NCBI GenBank assembly: GCA_035542575.1
Contig: DATKLE010000100.1
Location: forward strand, 67,715-131,714
Direction of reading: 5' to 3'
Source: JAIQET01 sp035542575
GTDB lineage: Bacteria > Acidobacteriota > Terriglobia > Terriglobales > Acidobacteriaceae
DNA: 64,000 nt
Of the stretch, positions 7,972 to 16,768 are shown one piece after another (within the stretch, counting starts at the first letter, position 1; each line of letters opens with the position of its first letter). The notes below the pieces were generated by a model. That model was given only the letters and a program-made list of their open reading frames with translations, had not been told where the DNA came from and ran no database searches. A program made the position numbers and the translations under genes.

Positions 7972-8163
7972 CTACGGCTTGAACTGTTCATCAATCTCCA
8001 CCTGATACCCTGCGGCCAGGCGGTTGCTCTCATTGGCCATTCCTACCACCGCCATCAGTTCGTGGAACATGGCATCCGTCATTCCCTTCTTCCTAGCCGC
8101 GGCGGTGTGTGATGCAATGCAGTAGGGGCACTGGTTGCTGACGCTCACAGCGACATAAATCAT
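7972..8163 (-). pseudogene. AhpD/carboxymuconolactone decarboxylase-like gene, 5'-truncated
   Basis: The 63-residue frame MIYVAVSVSNQCPYCIASHT ... contains the AhpD-type redox motif CPYCIASH (C-x2-C-x3-H). In the family this motif sits well inside a domain with more sequence before it. Here in-frame homologous sequence continues upstream of the ATG (FASPGALDPLTKE, about 8164-8202) but has no start codon before an in-frame stop at 8251-8253, where the divergent gene's -10 box lies. The N-terminal part has probably been lost, so I call it a remnant; a short functional protein is possible but would lack the first helices. Its 3' end abuts the truncated winged-helix fragment. Confidence 0.6.
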
Positions 8164-8256
8164 CTCCTTGGTCAGGGGATCGAGCGCGCCCGGCGAGGCA
8201 AACAGCCGCCGCTCGCTGTTACTTTCGGCACCTCCGGCCGCCCGTACCGCTTACCC

Positions 8257-8262
8257 TATAAT
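8257..8262 (+). promoter_or_regulatory. Candidate -10 box for the 8294 gene
   Basis: A perfect TATAAT sits 31 nt before the ATG at 8294. No matching -35 at 16-18 nt spacing is visible. Confidence 0.4.
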
Positions 8263-8293
8263 TCGGCCAGGAATTCCGGTGAAATCACTTCCC

Positions 8294-8794
8294 ATGTCAC
8301 TGTCTGTCACCCTGGTGCTACTGGCGGCGGTGGCCTTCGTCTTCGTAGTTTCGCGGCTGGTGCGCAGCCTGCGGCGCACCGTAAACCTGAGCCTGGAAGA
8401 GTTCGGCGGGGGCGGAGAAGTTCACCTCCGCGGCACGATGGGCTCACTCGATGTGCAGCCGCACGCCAAGCTCGGCCCACAATTAGCTCAGATTCCGCTC
8501 TATCCCGGCGCCATGCCGCTCGCGCCCGGGGTTGCCGAATACGCCGCCGACGTTCACTTTTTAAATCGGGAATTCCACCTGCTAACCGCCAACTACTGGA
8601 CGCCCACACCCTTCGAGATCGTATTGGACTTCTACCGCCGCGAACTGCCGGGCTGGAGCGAAAGTCGCTTGGACCACTCCTTTACTTATGACGCTGACGA
8701 CTGCCTGCGCAAAGTTCGTATCAGCGTCAAGGGAGACCGCACTGTCATCGAAGTGGGCGTGCGCCCGGCGGCCAAGGGCGCCAGCGCAGGCTAA
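8294..8794 (+). CDS. Membrane-anchored hypothetical protein
   Basis: 166 residues. The start at 8294 puts a transmembrane helix right at the N-terminus (MSLSVTLVLLAAVAFVFVVS, then RLVRSLRR as the positive side), so the rest (residues 30-166) is likely outside or periplasmic. The soluble part contains LAQIPLYPGAMPL, a 'YPGA' motif that I have seen in other unnamed acidobacterial secreted proteins, and a strand-rich C-terminal half (FEIVLDFYRRELPGWSESRL ... CLRKVRISVKGDRTVIEVGV). The frame can be extended to 8168 but that part overlaps the AhpD remnant and lacks protein character. Function unknown. It converges on hemQ, whose stop codon is 5 bp away. Confidence 0.7.
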   Translation: MSLSVTLVLLAAVAFVFVVSRLVRSLRRTVNLSLEEFGGGGEVHLRGTMGSLDVQPHAKLGPQLAQIPLYPGAMPLAPGVAEYAADVHFLNREFHLLTANYWTPTPFEIVLDFYRRELPGWSESRLDHSFTYDADDCLRKVRISVKGDRTVIEVGVRPAAKGASAG

Positions 8795-8799
8795 GACGC

Positions 8800-9666
8800 C
8801 TATCCCTTCGACAGCTCTCCACTCAGCAGCTTGCCCAACGCGCTCGCCAGGCAACGCACGCCCACATAGAAGTGGCCGAACAGCGCATACACGGCGCTAA
8901 CTTCATCAAAGCGCATCTCGTAGATCAGTTTCTTGAAGACCATGGGGTCATCGGCAAACAAATCCACGCCCCACTCCCAGTCGTCGAAGCCGATCGAGCC
9001 GGTGATGATTTGCCGGACTTCACCGGCATAGCGCCGACCCACCAGGCCGTGTTCGTTCATCTGGCGGGCGCGCTCCTCGATCGGCAGGGTGTACCAGTTC
9101 TTGTCTTCGCCGCGGCGACGGTCCATGGGGTAGAAGCATAGGTAGCGGTTCTTGGGAAGATCGGGATAGAGCCGCGGATGCATGGCCTCTTTTTGCCGGG
9201 CTACGGTGTCATTGATCTCGCGCTTCCACTCCTCGGAGTGCGGCTCGACCCCCCGCTCCGCCAGAGCCTTGTAGGCTTTGATGGTGGACTCATACAGACC
9301 CAGTTCGATCACCGACAGGTACGAGGTGGTCGGCTCCAGATAGTCTGCCAGCCGCAGGCGCGCCCAATGCAATTCCGCCTGGTTCAGCTCATCAAAGGAT
9401 TGACGGAAGTGGACGAGCATCAGGTCGCCCTTGTGTCCGATGAGGGAGTAAAGCGCGGACTGGCCGGCGGGATTCTGCTCCATCCTGGACAGGACATTGG
9501 TGGCTTCGTGGATGATCGCGTTTTTTTGCGCGGCACGCAGTTGGCGCCAGGCCGGCCAGCGGAAGCGCATCATCTGATGCAGCACGCTGTAGCCTTCGAT
9601 CGTCAATGGAACCGGAGGTATCTCCGCGGTGGCAGTTTCCGGACGAGCGGTACGAGTGGATGCCAT
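8800..9666 (-). CDS. hemQ: Coproheme decarboxylase HemQ (chlorite dismutase family)
   Basis: 288 residues; in the coproporphyrin-dependent haem pathway HemQ converts coprohaem to haem b. The sequence shows the two-repeat ferredoxin-like family pattern, with MHPRLYPDLPKNRYLCFYPM then DRRRGEDKNWYTLP in the middle. The YPMDRRR segment carries the Tyr that family knowledge links to catalysis, and MNEHGLVGRRYAGEVRQI carries the proximal His. GSIGFDDWEWGVDLFADDP is a further family signature. A Shine-Dalgarno AAGGAT precedes the ATG at 9666. The first 15 residues are a poorly conserved tail. No other haem genes are adjacent; upstream on the same strand lie an ATP-grasp ligase and a Zn-peptidase, 44 bp away. 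Confidence 0.9.
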   Translation of the reverse strand: MASTRTARPETATAEIPPVPLTIEGYSVLHQMMRFRWPAWRQLRAAQKNAIIHEATNVLSRMEQNPAGQSALYSLIGHKGDLMLVHFRQSFDELNQAELHWARLRLADYLEPTTSYLSVIELGLYESTIKAYKALAERGVEPHSEEWKREINDTVARQKEAMHPRLYPDLPKNRYLCFYPMDRRRGEDKNWYTLPIEERARQMNEHGLVGRRYAGEVRQIITGSIGFDDWEWGVDLFADDPMVFKKLIYEMRFDEVSAVYALFGHFYVGVRCLASALGKLLSGELSKG

Positions 9667-9710
9667 GGTTATCCTTTGTGGCGTCTATTGTACCTGTGAA
9701 TGTGGCTGCC

Positions 9711-10787
9711 TCAGGAGGTGGCTGCCGACCCGCCGCGCGGAGCATATCTGGCCATCGCCAAATCCACGATTTCCCCGATCAGCTGCGTATAGGACAAGCC
9801 GGAAGCCTTGGCCGCCATGGCAAACTCCTGCTTGCTTGAGAGCCACGGGTTAGGATTGGCCTCAATCACATACACCTCACCCTTGGCGGAAAGGCGCATG
9901 TCAATACGCCCGTAATCCCGCAGCTTGACCGCGCGGTAGGCCGCCAGCGCAGTCTCAGACAGGCGCGAGGCCGTGTCTTCATCCAAATTTTCCGCCACGC
10001 TGGACTTGGTGAGCTTGTGCACTTCGGTGTCCTTCTCGAACTTCACGTCCCAACTGGCAATCCTGGGCGTGCCTTTGGGCAACCGCGAGAGATCGAGCTC
10101 AACCAGGGGAAGCACGCGCGCCTGCTCGTAACTGCCCAGAATGGCGGCGTAGATCTCGCGGCCCTCGATATATTCCTCGATCAGGGCTGGCGAATCGAAC
10201 TCGTTCTGGATATACTCCACCCGCTCCATCAGTTCCTTGACGCTCCCCACCACCGAGTTCTCGTCGATGCCGATGGAACCGTCCTCCAACAGGGGCTTCA
10301 CGATGAGCGGAAAGGAAACATCATGGGCGTGATCGATGCGGCCGCGATAGGCGGTAGCGAAATACGGCGTGCGAATGCCGTGGAAGGCGAACATCTTCTT
10401 GGCCACCGCCTTGTCCTGGGCCAGGAAGGTGGCGTGGGGGCCGGCGCCGGTGTAAGGCACGCCCAGCAAGTCGAGATAGGCGGCCACATTCATCTCCTTG
10501 GTGTCGTCGCCGGCAAATGCCTCAGTCAGATTGAAGATGAGGTCAGCGCCGCACTTGGCCACGGCATGCAAGGAGGTCATGCCGCCATCGAGCACATGAT
10601 AGAAGGGCTCGTGGCCGAGCTTCTCCAGCGCCTCGAAGATTTCCTCCCGATCTTCCTTCTCTCTTTTGGTTTTCTTCTTTTTCGTGGGTTTGACCGGCCG
10701 GGCTGGCTTTTCCTCGGGCTCTGGAACTGCCGCTGTGTCTTCCCAGGAGTCGTACAGCACCGCGACTTTTAGCTTCGCGCCGATCAT
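9711..10787 (-). CDS. ATP-grasp ligase of the D-alanine--D-alanine ligase family
   Basis: 358 residues. The N-terminal Rossmann-like domain (KLKVAVLYDSWED) is interrupted by a Lys/Glu-rich insert at residues 25-48 (PVKPTKKKKTKREKEDREEI) that the housekeeping Ddl lacks. ATP-grasp features follow: PYTGAGPHATFLAQDKAVAK, PLIVKPLLEDGSIGIDENSV, ALIEEYIEGREIYAAILG, and the metal-binding end GRIDMRLSAKGEVYVIEANP with NPW. It therefore should form a carboxylate-amine bond, but the substrate is not certain: the insert and the neighbouring metallopeptidase gene (55 bp upstream, same strand) suggest a peptide- or amino-acid-ligating accessory enzyme rather than Ddl itself. GGAG precedes the ATG. Confidence 0.82.
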   Translation of the reverse strand: MIGAKLKVAVLYDSWEDTAAVPEPEEKPARPVKPTKKKKTKREKEDREEIFEALEKLGHEPFYHVLDGGMTSLHAVAKCGADLIFNLTEAFAGDDTKEMNVAAYLDLLGVPYTGAGPHATFLAQDKAVAKKMFAFHGIRTPYFATAYRGRIDHAHDVSFPLIVKPLLEDGSIGIDENSVVGSVKELMERVEYIQNEFDSPALIEEYIEGREIYAAILGSYEQARVLPLVELDLSRLPKGTPRIASWDVKFEKDTEVHKLTKSSVAENLDEDTASRLSETALAAYRAVKLRDYGRIDMRLSAKGEVYVIEANPNPWLSSKQEFAMAAKASGLSYTQLIGEIVDLAMARYAPRGGSAATS

Positions 10788-10842
10788 GCAGATCTCCGGC
10801 CGGGTGCGTGTCCTTTGATTATATGCATCTGCGAAGTGATCT

Positions 10843-11853
10843 TCACGGCTGAATAAATTTTCCCCGCGTCATGTAGTTACTAGCCAGAGCGGTAGCGTAC
10901 ACGGTGATCTCCGTCAGATGTTCGGATTCCCGCGTCCGGTCAGCCACCAGGCCCAGCTCGCCGACTCGCTTCTCGATCGCGTCCAGCAACTGCTTGATCA
11001 GCGGACGCTGCACGCCCGACCAATAGGCGATTTTGTCGACCACGGCTTTGCGGTGCTCCTGCAAGAAGTCGCGAGCCGGGCGACTGGTCTTGCGTCGCTT
11101 GGAGACATTGAAAATGTCCGCCAGATCGCTGTCCAGCGCCAGATCGGCCATTGGGGTTGCTTGCGCGCTGGCCTGGCGATAGAACTCGGCGACGGTGGAC
11201 TCCATCTCGTCCACTGTGACGTCCATGCGGCCGCGCGGGCGAAGGGGATCGGTCTGCGATAACTCGCGTGAGATCCGATCCACATAGCGCAACTTGGCCA
11301 TCGCGTCCCACCCGCGATAGCGCTTGCGCCATCCCGAACGGGGAGTGAGCCACACCGCGAAGGTTTCGGCAAAATCTTCGTCGGGATGCTTTTGCGCATA
11401 CCAGCTGGCGAGATGGCGCACGAACTTGCGCGAGAAGGGAACCGGCCGGTATTGATCGCGGTACAGACGGCGAAACGAGCCAAACAATTCCTTCCATTCC
11501 GGCGTGCGGTAGAGCTTGTAGGCATAGTTGAAGGCGTGACCTGCCTCGTGCCGCAGATACATCATGATCTCGCGCGCGTCTTCCAGATCGTTCATCTCTT
11601 TTTCGAGAGACGCCAGGTTGGGGTTGGCGAGATAAAAGGGAATGCCAATCACCGGCTCACCGGAGGGGCAGCCCCACTCGTCAGTCAGGTAACAGACTGG
11701 GCGGAACTTGCTCAGCCCCTTGCGCTCCAGCTCGCGGTACAACTGCTGCACGAAGCGGTCGAGGGGGGAGCCGTCGAGCTTCAGACCCAGGTCGCGGATG
11801 GGCTTGTTCAGGATTTCCTGAAAATTCGCCGCTGATTTTTCGTTCTGGTGCAC
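10843..11853 (-). CDS. Putative zinc-binding metallopeptidase
   Basis: 336 residues from a GTG at 11853. The zinc motif is HEAGH at residues 102-106 (MMYLRHEAGHAFNYAYKL), with a downstream Glu-bearing motif HPDEDFAETFAVWLTP (E163 a candidate third ligand), so it resembles the gluzincin-like 'putative zinc-binding metallo-peptidase' group. No signal peptide or membrane helix is visible, so it is probably cytoplasmic. It is the first gene of a leftward run with an ATP-grasp ligase and hemQ. The pairing of such a peptidase with a D-Ala-D-Ala-ligase-like enzyme suggests a shared peptide substrate, but this is inference. The C-terminal third (from about 240) has no recognisable domain. Confidence 0.75.
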   Translation of the reverse strand: MHQNEKSAANFQEILNKPIRDLGLKLDGSPLDRFVQQLYRELERKGLSKFRPVCYLTDEWGCPSGEPVIGIPFYLANPNLASLEKEMNDLEDAREIMMYLRHEAGHAFNYAYKLYRTPEWKELFGSFRRLYRDQYRPVPFSRKFVRHLASWYAQKHPDEDFAETFAVWLTPRSGWRKRYRGWDAMAKLRYVDRISRELSQTDPLRPRGRMDVTVDEMESTVAEFYRQASAQATPMADLALDSDLADIFNVSKRRKTSRPARDFLQEHRKAVVDKIAYWSGVQRPLIKQLLDAIEKRVGELGLVADRTRESEHLTEITVYATALASNYMTRGKFIQP

Positions 11854-12213
11854 AAGATCTCACAAGGGGACGAATCCAAAACTATATCGCGGCACCCAGG
11901 GAAAGGCCCGCGACAGGTCAACATTAACAAACCACCCTGAAGTGCGAAGGGCACCGGAGAACAAATACCAACGGTTGGAGTGCGATCTGCGGAGCCGGGG
12001 GTACCGGTTGCGAGCAACTCGCTTATCAACATAAGAATCAATGACTTAGGATACTTCCGGCGGATTACCGAGGTTCTGCTTGTTCCAGTTTCGGAACAAG
12101 GGCAAGATCAGCTTTGCAGCGTGCGCCAACCCGGATACGCTAGCGCTTGCGACCGGAATGCCGCCAGGGCCCGCGCGGACCCGGTTCGCGGGTCGATATT
12201 GGGGGAGGTAGTT
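11854..12213. other. Gene-free divergent intergenic region / long leader
   Basis: 360 bp between the Zn-peptidase and the unknown gene at 12214. I find no credible coding frame. The part before the + strand gene has several GC-rich self-complementary stretches (for example CGGTTGCGAGCAACTCG near 12005-12025) and may form a structured leader. No riboswitch family could be assigned. Confidence 0.4.
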
Positions 12214-13245
12214 ATGGACAACATGGGAGATCTCGTTCTCGACCTGGCCAATGCCGAAGGCAAGGCCGCGGAGGAGCCAGACTGCACCATCGAGTTCCTG
12301 CGGCTCGACCAAGTGACCATTGCTCGTGCCAACCACGTGCAGTTCCCACCCAGACACCGGTTCACCCTGCCGGCGTTCCCGCAGGGGCAAAACCTGCATT
12401 GCGTGATCACGCCTTCGCTCTACCGCATGGTGCAATCGAACTTCTTCACCCTTTCGGCCGGCAAGGAGAGGCTGGAGAGCGCCACCGTGCTGCGCGACCC
12501 CGGCCACTGGCAGCCCAGGTTCGCTGTCTGGGATGCCCTGGCGGCGCAGTTCACGCCGTTGAAGGTGGCCTTGCAGGATAACTTTGTGAAATTGAAACAC
12601 GGCCCCGACGTGGGAGTGATCACTCCCGCGGTCTACGATGGCATGAGTTCGGCGGCGCTTCTGCTGGCCAAGATGGCGTTGCTTAATCTGTTTGCGGTGC
12701 TGAACGCGCAAACCGACCCGGTCAGCAGCCAGCTCTGGTTCAGCTTTGTGAAGCGCATTGTGGTCATCGACCAGGAACGGTTTGTGGCTATCGTAAGCGC
12801 GGAGCTGTTCGAAAGCATCGATCACATCCGCAACAACCTGGGAACGTTCCAGAATCAGGGCTTCTTCCCCGGAGACGTCTCGCTGCACACCGATAACATA
12901 CCCAGTGCATTCCAGCTCACCGCACCGATGATCAGCGTTAAGCGCAAGTATGGCGAGGGCAATGTGCAATTCACCCTGGCCAAGGCCCGAAATGCCGACG
13001 GGGATTGCGTGCTGCTGGACTGCGACATGGACGAGCACAGCAACCTGTTGCTGCACGCGACGGATTTCTTCAAGCACCAATTCACCGGCGGGACGCACCC
13101 GATCGACATTCACGAATACATCGTGCACCAGCAGAAGGGAGTGGATCTGGGATACGAGCTGCGTCCGCGCGGAGAGCTGCCGGCGCCCGTAGTGCTACGG
13201 TCATCCCGCAGGAGCGCTTCCAGCCCGCGTGCCAGGAGGGCGTGA
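12214..13245 (+). CDS. Conserved-looking hypothetical protein, unknown family
   Basis: 343 residues; the ATG at 12214 follows GGGGGAGG by 5 nt, a very good site, so the longer frame from 11980 is rejected. The protein has no signal peptide and no transmembrane helix. It starts acidic (MDNMGDLVLDLANAEGKAAE) and has a balanced soluble composition with segments such as LDQVTIARANHVQFPPRHRF, ALLLAKMALLNLFAVLNAQT and VVIDQERFVAIVSAELFESI. FPGDVSLHTDNIPSAFQLTA and LLDCDMDEHSNLLLHATDFF suggest a beta-rich C-terminal half. The last 20 residues are Arg/Ser/Ala-rich and probably disordered. I do not recognise it. It stands alone, converging on the kinase gene. Confidence 0.6.
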   Translation: MDNMGDLVLDLANAEGKAAEEPDCTIEFLRLDQVTIARANHVQFPPRHRFTLPAFPQGQNLHCVITPSLYRMVQSNFFTLSAGKERLESATVLRDPGHWQPRFAVWDALAAQFTPLKVALQDNFVKLKHGPDVGVITPAVYDGMSSAALLLAKMALLNLFAVLNAQTDPVSSQLWFSFVKRIVVIDQERFVAIVSAELFESIDHIRNNLGTFQNQGFFPGDVSLHTDNIPSAFQLTAPMISVKRKYGEGNVQFTLAKARNADGDCVLLDCDMDEHSNLLLHATDFFKHQFTGGTHPIDIHEYIVHQQKGVDLGYELRPRGELPAPVVLRSSRRSASSPRARRA

Positions 13246-13429
13246 AGGGGAATAACTTTCTTCTTGGCAGGCAAGGTGTTGGCCGAGCTGCCGAGCGCAC
13301 CAAATAGTAGAAACTGGTTCCCGACTGACATTCTCCGTTCCAGAGTAGCCGACGATTCGGACTTGGCGCACTCCTTTTTGTGGCCCCGTCCTGAGGTCCT
13401 CCTGCGAGTATGGAAGTTGACGGCGAAGA

Positions 13430-16114
13430 TTACGGCAAAGGTATCCGGTAGAGATTTCTCTGAATCGTGCGCAGGCTGTAGGCGTACACGTTGGGTGACG
13501 GTCCGGGCTCAAGAAATTCTGCCTTACTGGCCGCGGGCACAACCGCCGCAATTTTGGCGATGTCCGCTTCCGTCCGCGTTCCAGCTGCCCCAAACGCTTT
13601 CCACGGCGCAGCAGAGTTCCAAGGCAGCACGTAGGTCTGCTCATGCTTCTTCGATTCGCTCCGGGAAACCAGCGCGAACGACATATACAGACGTTTGCCA
13701 TCCCGCGACCAGTAGGAACGGCAGGCGTCGCATATGATTCTCGAACTCCCGTCGTCTGTTTTGTAAATCTGAAAGGAGATCTTCGCGTCCCGGCTTCCTT
13801 GCACCGCCACAATCACAAAATCCCCGGTTGGCGAGACACTTATAAGGGAAATGATCGGGATTGGAACCAGCTTGTGCAGCTCAGAACCATCTGCTTTCAT
13901 GCTGTAAACGAAGTGCTCGCCGTGCTCATGGCGGCGAAAAACAATATTGCCGTTTCGCAGGAAGTGCGCCCAGTCATCTTCCTGATCGGAGGGGGTAATC
14001 TGTCGGGGTGGGCTGCTATGGTCCGTCGGTGCGGCCCAGACGTGCGAGCGTTGATCGCCACCAGCCAGCGAATAGAGAATCTGCGTTCCGTCCCCAGAGA
14101 CCTCGACGCTAATCGGGTCGTTGAGAGTCAAGACTTGTTCTCTGGCCCCCGTGCCCAGGTCCACACGCATCAGTTCGAGTTCATTTAGCGGATGGTCCGT
14201 GCCGGCCCCGGCTTGCCTGGCAAGGTTGCGCTGCAAAAAGAACAGAGTCTTGCCATCGTCGGTGAGCATGGGGTAGTCGGCATACCCTTCTGTGGAGATC
14301 TGCCGATCCCCTTTTTCATCGTGATACCACACAGTCCCTTCTGCTTTGCCCACGGACGTGATGAAGGACTTTCCGTCCGGCGCGAGCGCTACTCCCGCCT
14401 CTCCCGTCGGTCCCGATGTGATTTGCTCGGGAACACCCCCGGGGAATCTTATGCGCCAAATATGATTGAGCACGCCTCCGCCGTCGCTGGTCAAATAAAT
14501 CCATTTCCCGTCCGGAGACCACGCGGCTGAAGAGCAGCCCCCCACGGGACCGATGGGACTCCCGGGCGAACTCCCATCCGCCGGCACCAGTCGGCATCGG
14601 AGCCAATCGTATTTGTCCATTTCAACGATCGCCACCCACTTGCGATCCGGCGAGGGAACACCAAAATGTGCCATGCCCCTTTCACTGGCGGGGAAATACA
14701 CATCGCGTTCGTTGCTCCTTGCTGGTCCCGACGTTACAACCCCCATGTAAATTCCGTCGTTTCGGGCCTCGCTGAAGATCACTCGCTGGTTGTCGATCCA
14801 CCTGAGTCCCTCCGCATTCGGCAGGAAAAGCCTGGGGCCGCCGCCGGTGACGGACACCTCGTTTGTATTCCATTGCATACCTTGCAGCTCGGTGTATGCG
14901 ATCCGTGATCCATCCGGGGAAAATACGGGTGCAAGTTTGTTCCAGTCGTCGTGCGTGAGTTGTACCGGCTCGCCATCGGGCATGAATTTCACATAGATCT
15001 GCCCGGAAGTAAGAAAATCCTCGGGGCCGCGAATGAAGGTGAGCATGTGCCCATCCGGCGAGAACGAAGGCTGCACCGCCGAATCCGGATAATCCGTAAT
15101 CTGCTGCCATTGGACCTGAGACACTTGAGTGGCTGGCCGCCAGAAATAGAAACCAGCTGCGGCCGCTGCCAACAGTACGACTGCGGAACCCGCGCTCGCC
15201 CAGAGCCATTTCCTTTTTGCCGGCTCGGGCAGCGGCGTTCGCGCGGATACTCCAGATTCGGTATCGCGCTTCAAGCGCTTCAGGTCCGCACGCAACTCGG
15301 CTGCGGTCTGATAGCGCAGGTCGCGATCTTTTTCTAAAGACTTGCAAATAATGCGGTCAAGCTCCGGCGGTGCCTCCGGGTTCATTTCCCGCGGCGAGGT
15401 CGGTGCCTTATTCAGCAACGAGTCAAAGATGATGGCAGAAGTATTGCCGCGGAAGGGGGCAACGCCACTGGCCATCTCGTACAGCACCGCGCCAAACGAA
15501 AACAAGTCCGTTCGGGCATCGACCGGCTCTCCCCGTGCCTGCTCCGGCGACATGTAGGCTACGGTCCCGATTGCCATTCCAGGGCTGGTCAAATACTCGG
15601 GGAGGCTTTCGGTCGGCGCAGGGGACGACGCTTTCACATCCGCTGCATTGACCTTGGCCAACCCGAAGTCCAGCACTTTGGCGTTCCCACGCCGGGTCAC
15701 AAAAATATTTGCGGGCTTGAGATCGCGGTGAATGATTCCTTTGGCGTGCGCCGCATCCAGCGCGTCCGCGATATCGAGGGCAATCTCCAGTAGCCTTGCG
15801 GTAGCGAGGGACCGGGCTGCGATCAGGTGGTTCAGCGTCGCGCCTTCCAGTAATTCCATCGCGATGAAATGTTTGCCCTCGAACTGGTCGATCTCATAAA
15901 TGGTGCATATATGTGGATGATTGAGCGCCGATGCCGCTCGTGCCTCGCGCTGGAAACGATCAAGCGCCTGCGGATCATTTTCTGTTTCCGGAGGAAGAAA
16001 CTTCAGAGCTACTTTGCGACCGAGCCTCAGGTCCTCCGCTTCATAGACGATCCCCATTCCGCCGCCACCAAGGCGTCCCAGGACACGGTAATGCGAAATT
16101 TGCGTGAGCTCCAT
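13430..16114 (-). CDS. Transmembrane Ser/Thr protein kinase with C-terminal PD40/TolB-type propeller
   Basis: 894 residues from the ATG at 16114 (MELTQISHYRVLGRLGGGGM; AGGAAA about 12 nt upstream). Hanks-type kinase domain: Gly loop 16-21, ATP-binding Lys 38 (VALKFL), catalytic HRDLKPAN (129-136), DFG (149-151), and SPE at 189-191 in YMSPEQARGEPVDA, so it should be active. One transmembrane helix (about 303-325, LWASAGSAVVLLAAAAAGFY) separates it from an outer domain of repeated PD40/WD40-like blades (FSPDGHMLTFIRG, FSPDGSRIAYTEL, WSPDGKWIYLTSD). This layout is typical of the large kinase families in Acidobacteria; the propeller may be a sensor. No operon partner. Confidence 0.9.
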   Translation of the reverse strand: MELTQISHYRVLGRLGGGGMGIVYEAEDLRLGRKVALKFLPPETENDPQALDRFQREARAASALNHPHICTIYEIDQFEGKHFIAMELLEGATLNHLIAARSLATARLLEIALDIADALDAAHAKGIIHRDLKPANIFVTRRGNAKVLDFGLAKVNAADVKASSPAPTESLPEYLTSPGMAIGTVAYMSPEQARGEPVDARTDLFSFGAVLYEMASGVAPFRGNTSAIIFDSLLNKAPTSPREMNPEAPPELDRIICKSLEKDRDLRYQTAAELRADLKRLKRDTESGVSARTPLPEPAKRKWLWASAGSAVVLLAAAAAGFYFWRPATQVSQVQWQQITDYPDSAVQPSFSPDGHMLTFIRGPEDFLTSGQIYVKFMPDGEPVQLTHDDWNKLAPVFSPDGSRIAYTELQGMQWNTNEVSVTGGGPRLFLPNAEGLRWIDNQRVIFSEARNDGIYMGVVTSGPARSNERDVYFPASERGMAHFGVPSPDRKWVAIVEMDKYDWLRCRLVPADGSSPGSPIGPVGGCSSAAWSPDGKWIYLTSDGGGVLNHIWRIRFPGGVPEQITSGPTGEAGVALAPDGKSFITSVGKAEGTVWYHDEKGDRQISTEGYADYPMLTDDGKTLFFLQRNLARQAGAGTDHPLNELELMRVDLGTGAREQVLTLNDPISVEVSGDGTQILYSLAGGDQRSHVWAAPTDHSSPPRQITPSDQEDDWAHFLRNGNIVFRRHEHGEHFVYSMKADGSELHKLVPIPIISLISVSPTGDFVIVAVQGSRDAKISFQIYKTDDGSSRIICDACRSYWSRDGKRLYMSFALVSRSESKKHEQTYVLPWNSAAPWKAFGAAGTRTEADIAKIAAVVPAASKAEFLEPGPSPNVYAYSLRTIQRNLYRIPLP

Positions 16115-16308
16115 GGCTGCCCAGTTTCCTGCGATCTTAGGCGGCAACGACGAGCAAGGTCAATGTTTTGGGTATGGAGTTGGTTCATTGGCCTGACGGG
16201 CGACTCGGAAACTCTCCAAGGTGGATTCTGAAGAATCGAGCCGCGGTTGGCCAAGAGTCGTTGGCAATCCAAGCCGCCAAACCATCCGTAAGTTGCTGAC
16301 AAAAATAG

Positions 16309-16674
16309 TGGTGGAGGCGGCGGGAGTCGAACCCGCGTCCGAAAATGTCACTGGTCAAGAGCCTACATGCGTAGTCCAGTTCCTGCCTCCGGCATTACCC
16401 GGAGACGTTCGCGATCTCCGCTCAGAACGGACAAGAAACGGCGACCGCTAGCCTGAGATCTTAGCTTCCCGGCCCAGACGTAGCCGGAAAGAGCAGTCCG
16501 CTGTGCGACGTCCTTCGGAGGCCCGCGGGCCAAGCCTCCGGGAACGGCTACCTACAATTAGGCAGCGTATGCCATCTGTTGATTGGCAATTGTTGTTTTG
16601 CACGCGATTACGGGTGTGTGCACCCCGGCATGCCTCTTGGCCGCAAGCATCTCCGTCGAAGCCGTGACGCCCCC
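16309..16674 (-). ncRNA. ssrA: Transfer-messenger RNA (tmRNA)
   Basis: tmRNA rescues stalled ribosomes and adds a degradation tag. On the minus strand the 5' end GGGGGCG (16674-16668) pairs with CGCCTCC just before the 3' ACCA end (16309), and the T-arm GGGTTCGACTCCCGC lies next to it; GGCTTCGACGG near the 5' end is the usual D-loop-like segment. An open tag frame ends at TAA 16558-16560 and reads ACKTTIANQQMAYAA (16561-16605), with the hydrophobic AYAA end expected for ClpXP recognition. The exact resume codon (GCG at 16603-16605) is inferred. The VWFA gene stop is 94 bp upstream. Confidence 0.93.
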
Positions 16675-16768
16675 ACTGGTGGGATGGGCCCTGTAAAGAG
16701 CTGTTTTTAATCTAGGTCGCTGGGGGCGGGAAGTCAAATGGGCGCTGGGTGCCGGATTCGGGGTCCAG

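Noticed and set aside
11854..12213. Possible c-di-AMP (ydaO) or GEMM riboswitch before 12214
   Set aside because: One short match (AGCCGGGGGTACC) but the other conserved blocks of either class are missing.
12046..13128. Minus-strand frame (360 codons) opposite the unknown gene
   Set aside because: The + strand frame has the strong Shine-Dalgarno and more normal residue usage; the minus frame lacks both.
16221..16451. Open frame ending ...VVEAAGVEPASENV
   Set aside because: This is the antisense reading of the tmRNA 3' end, a common false protein call.
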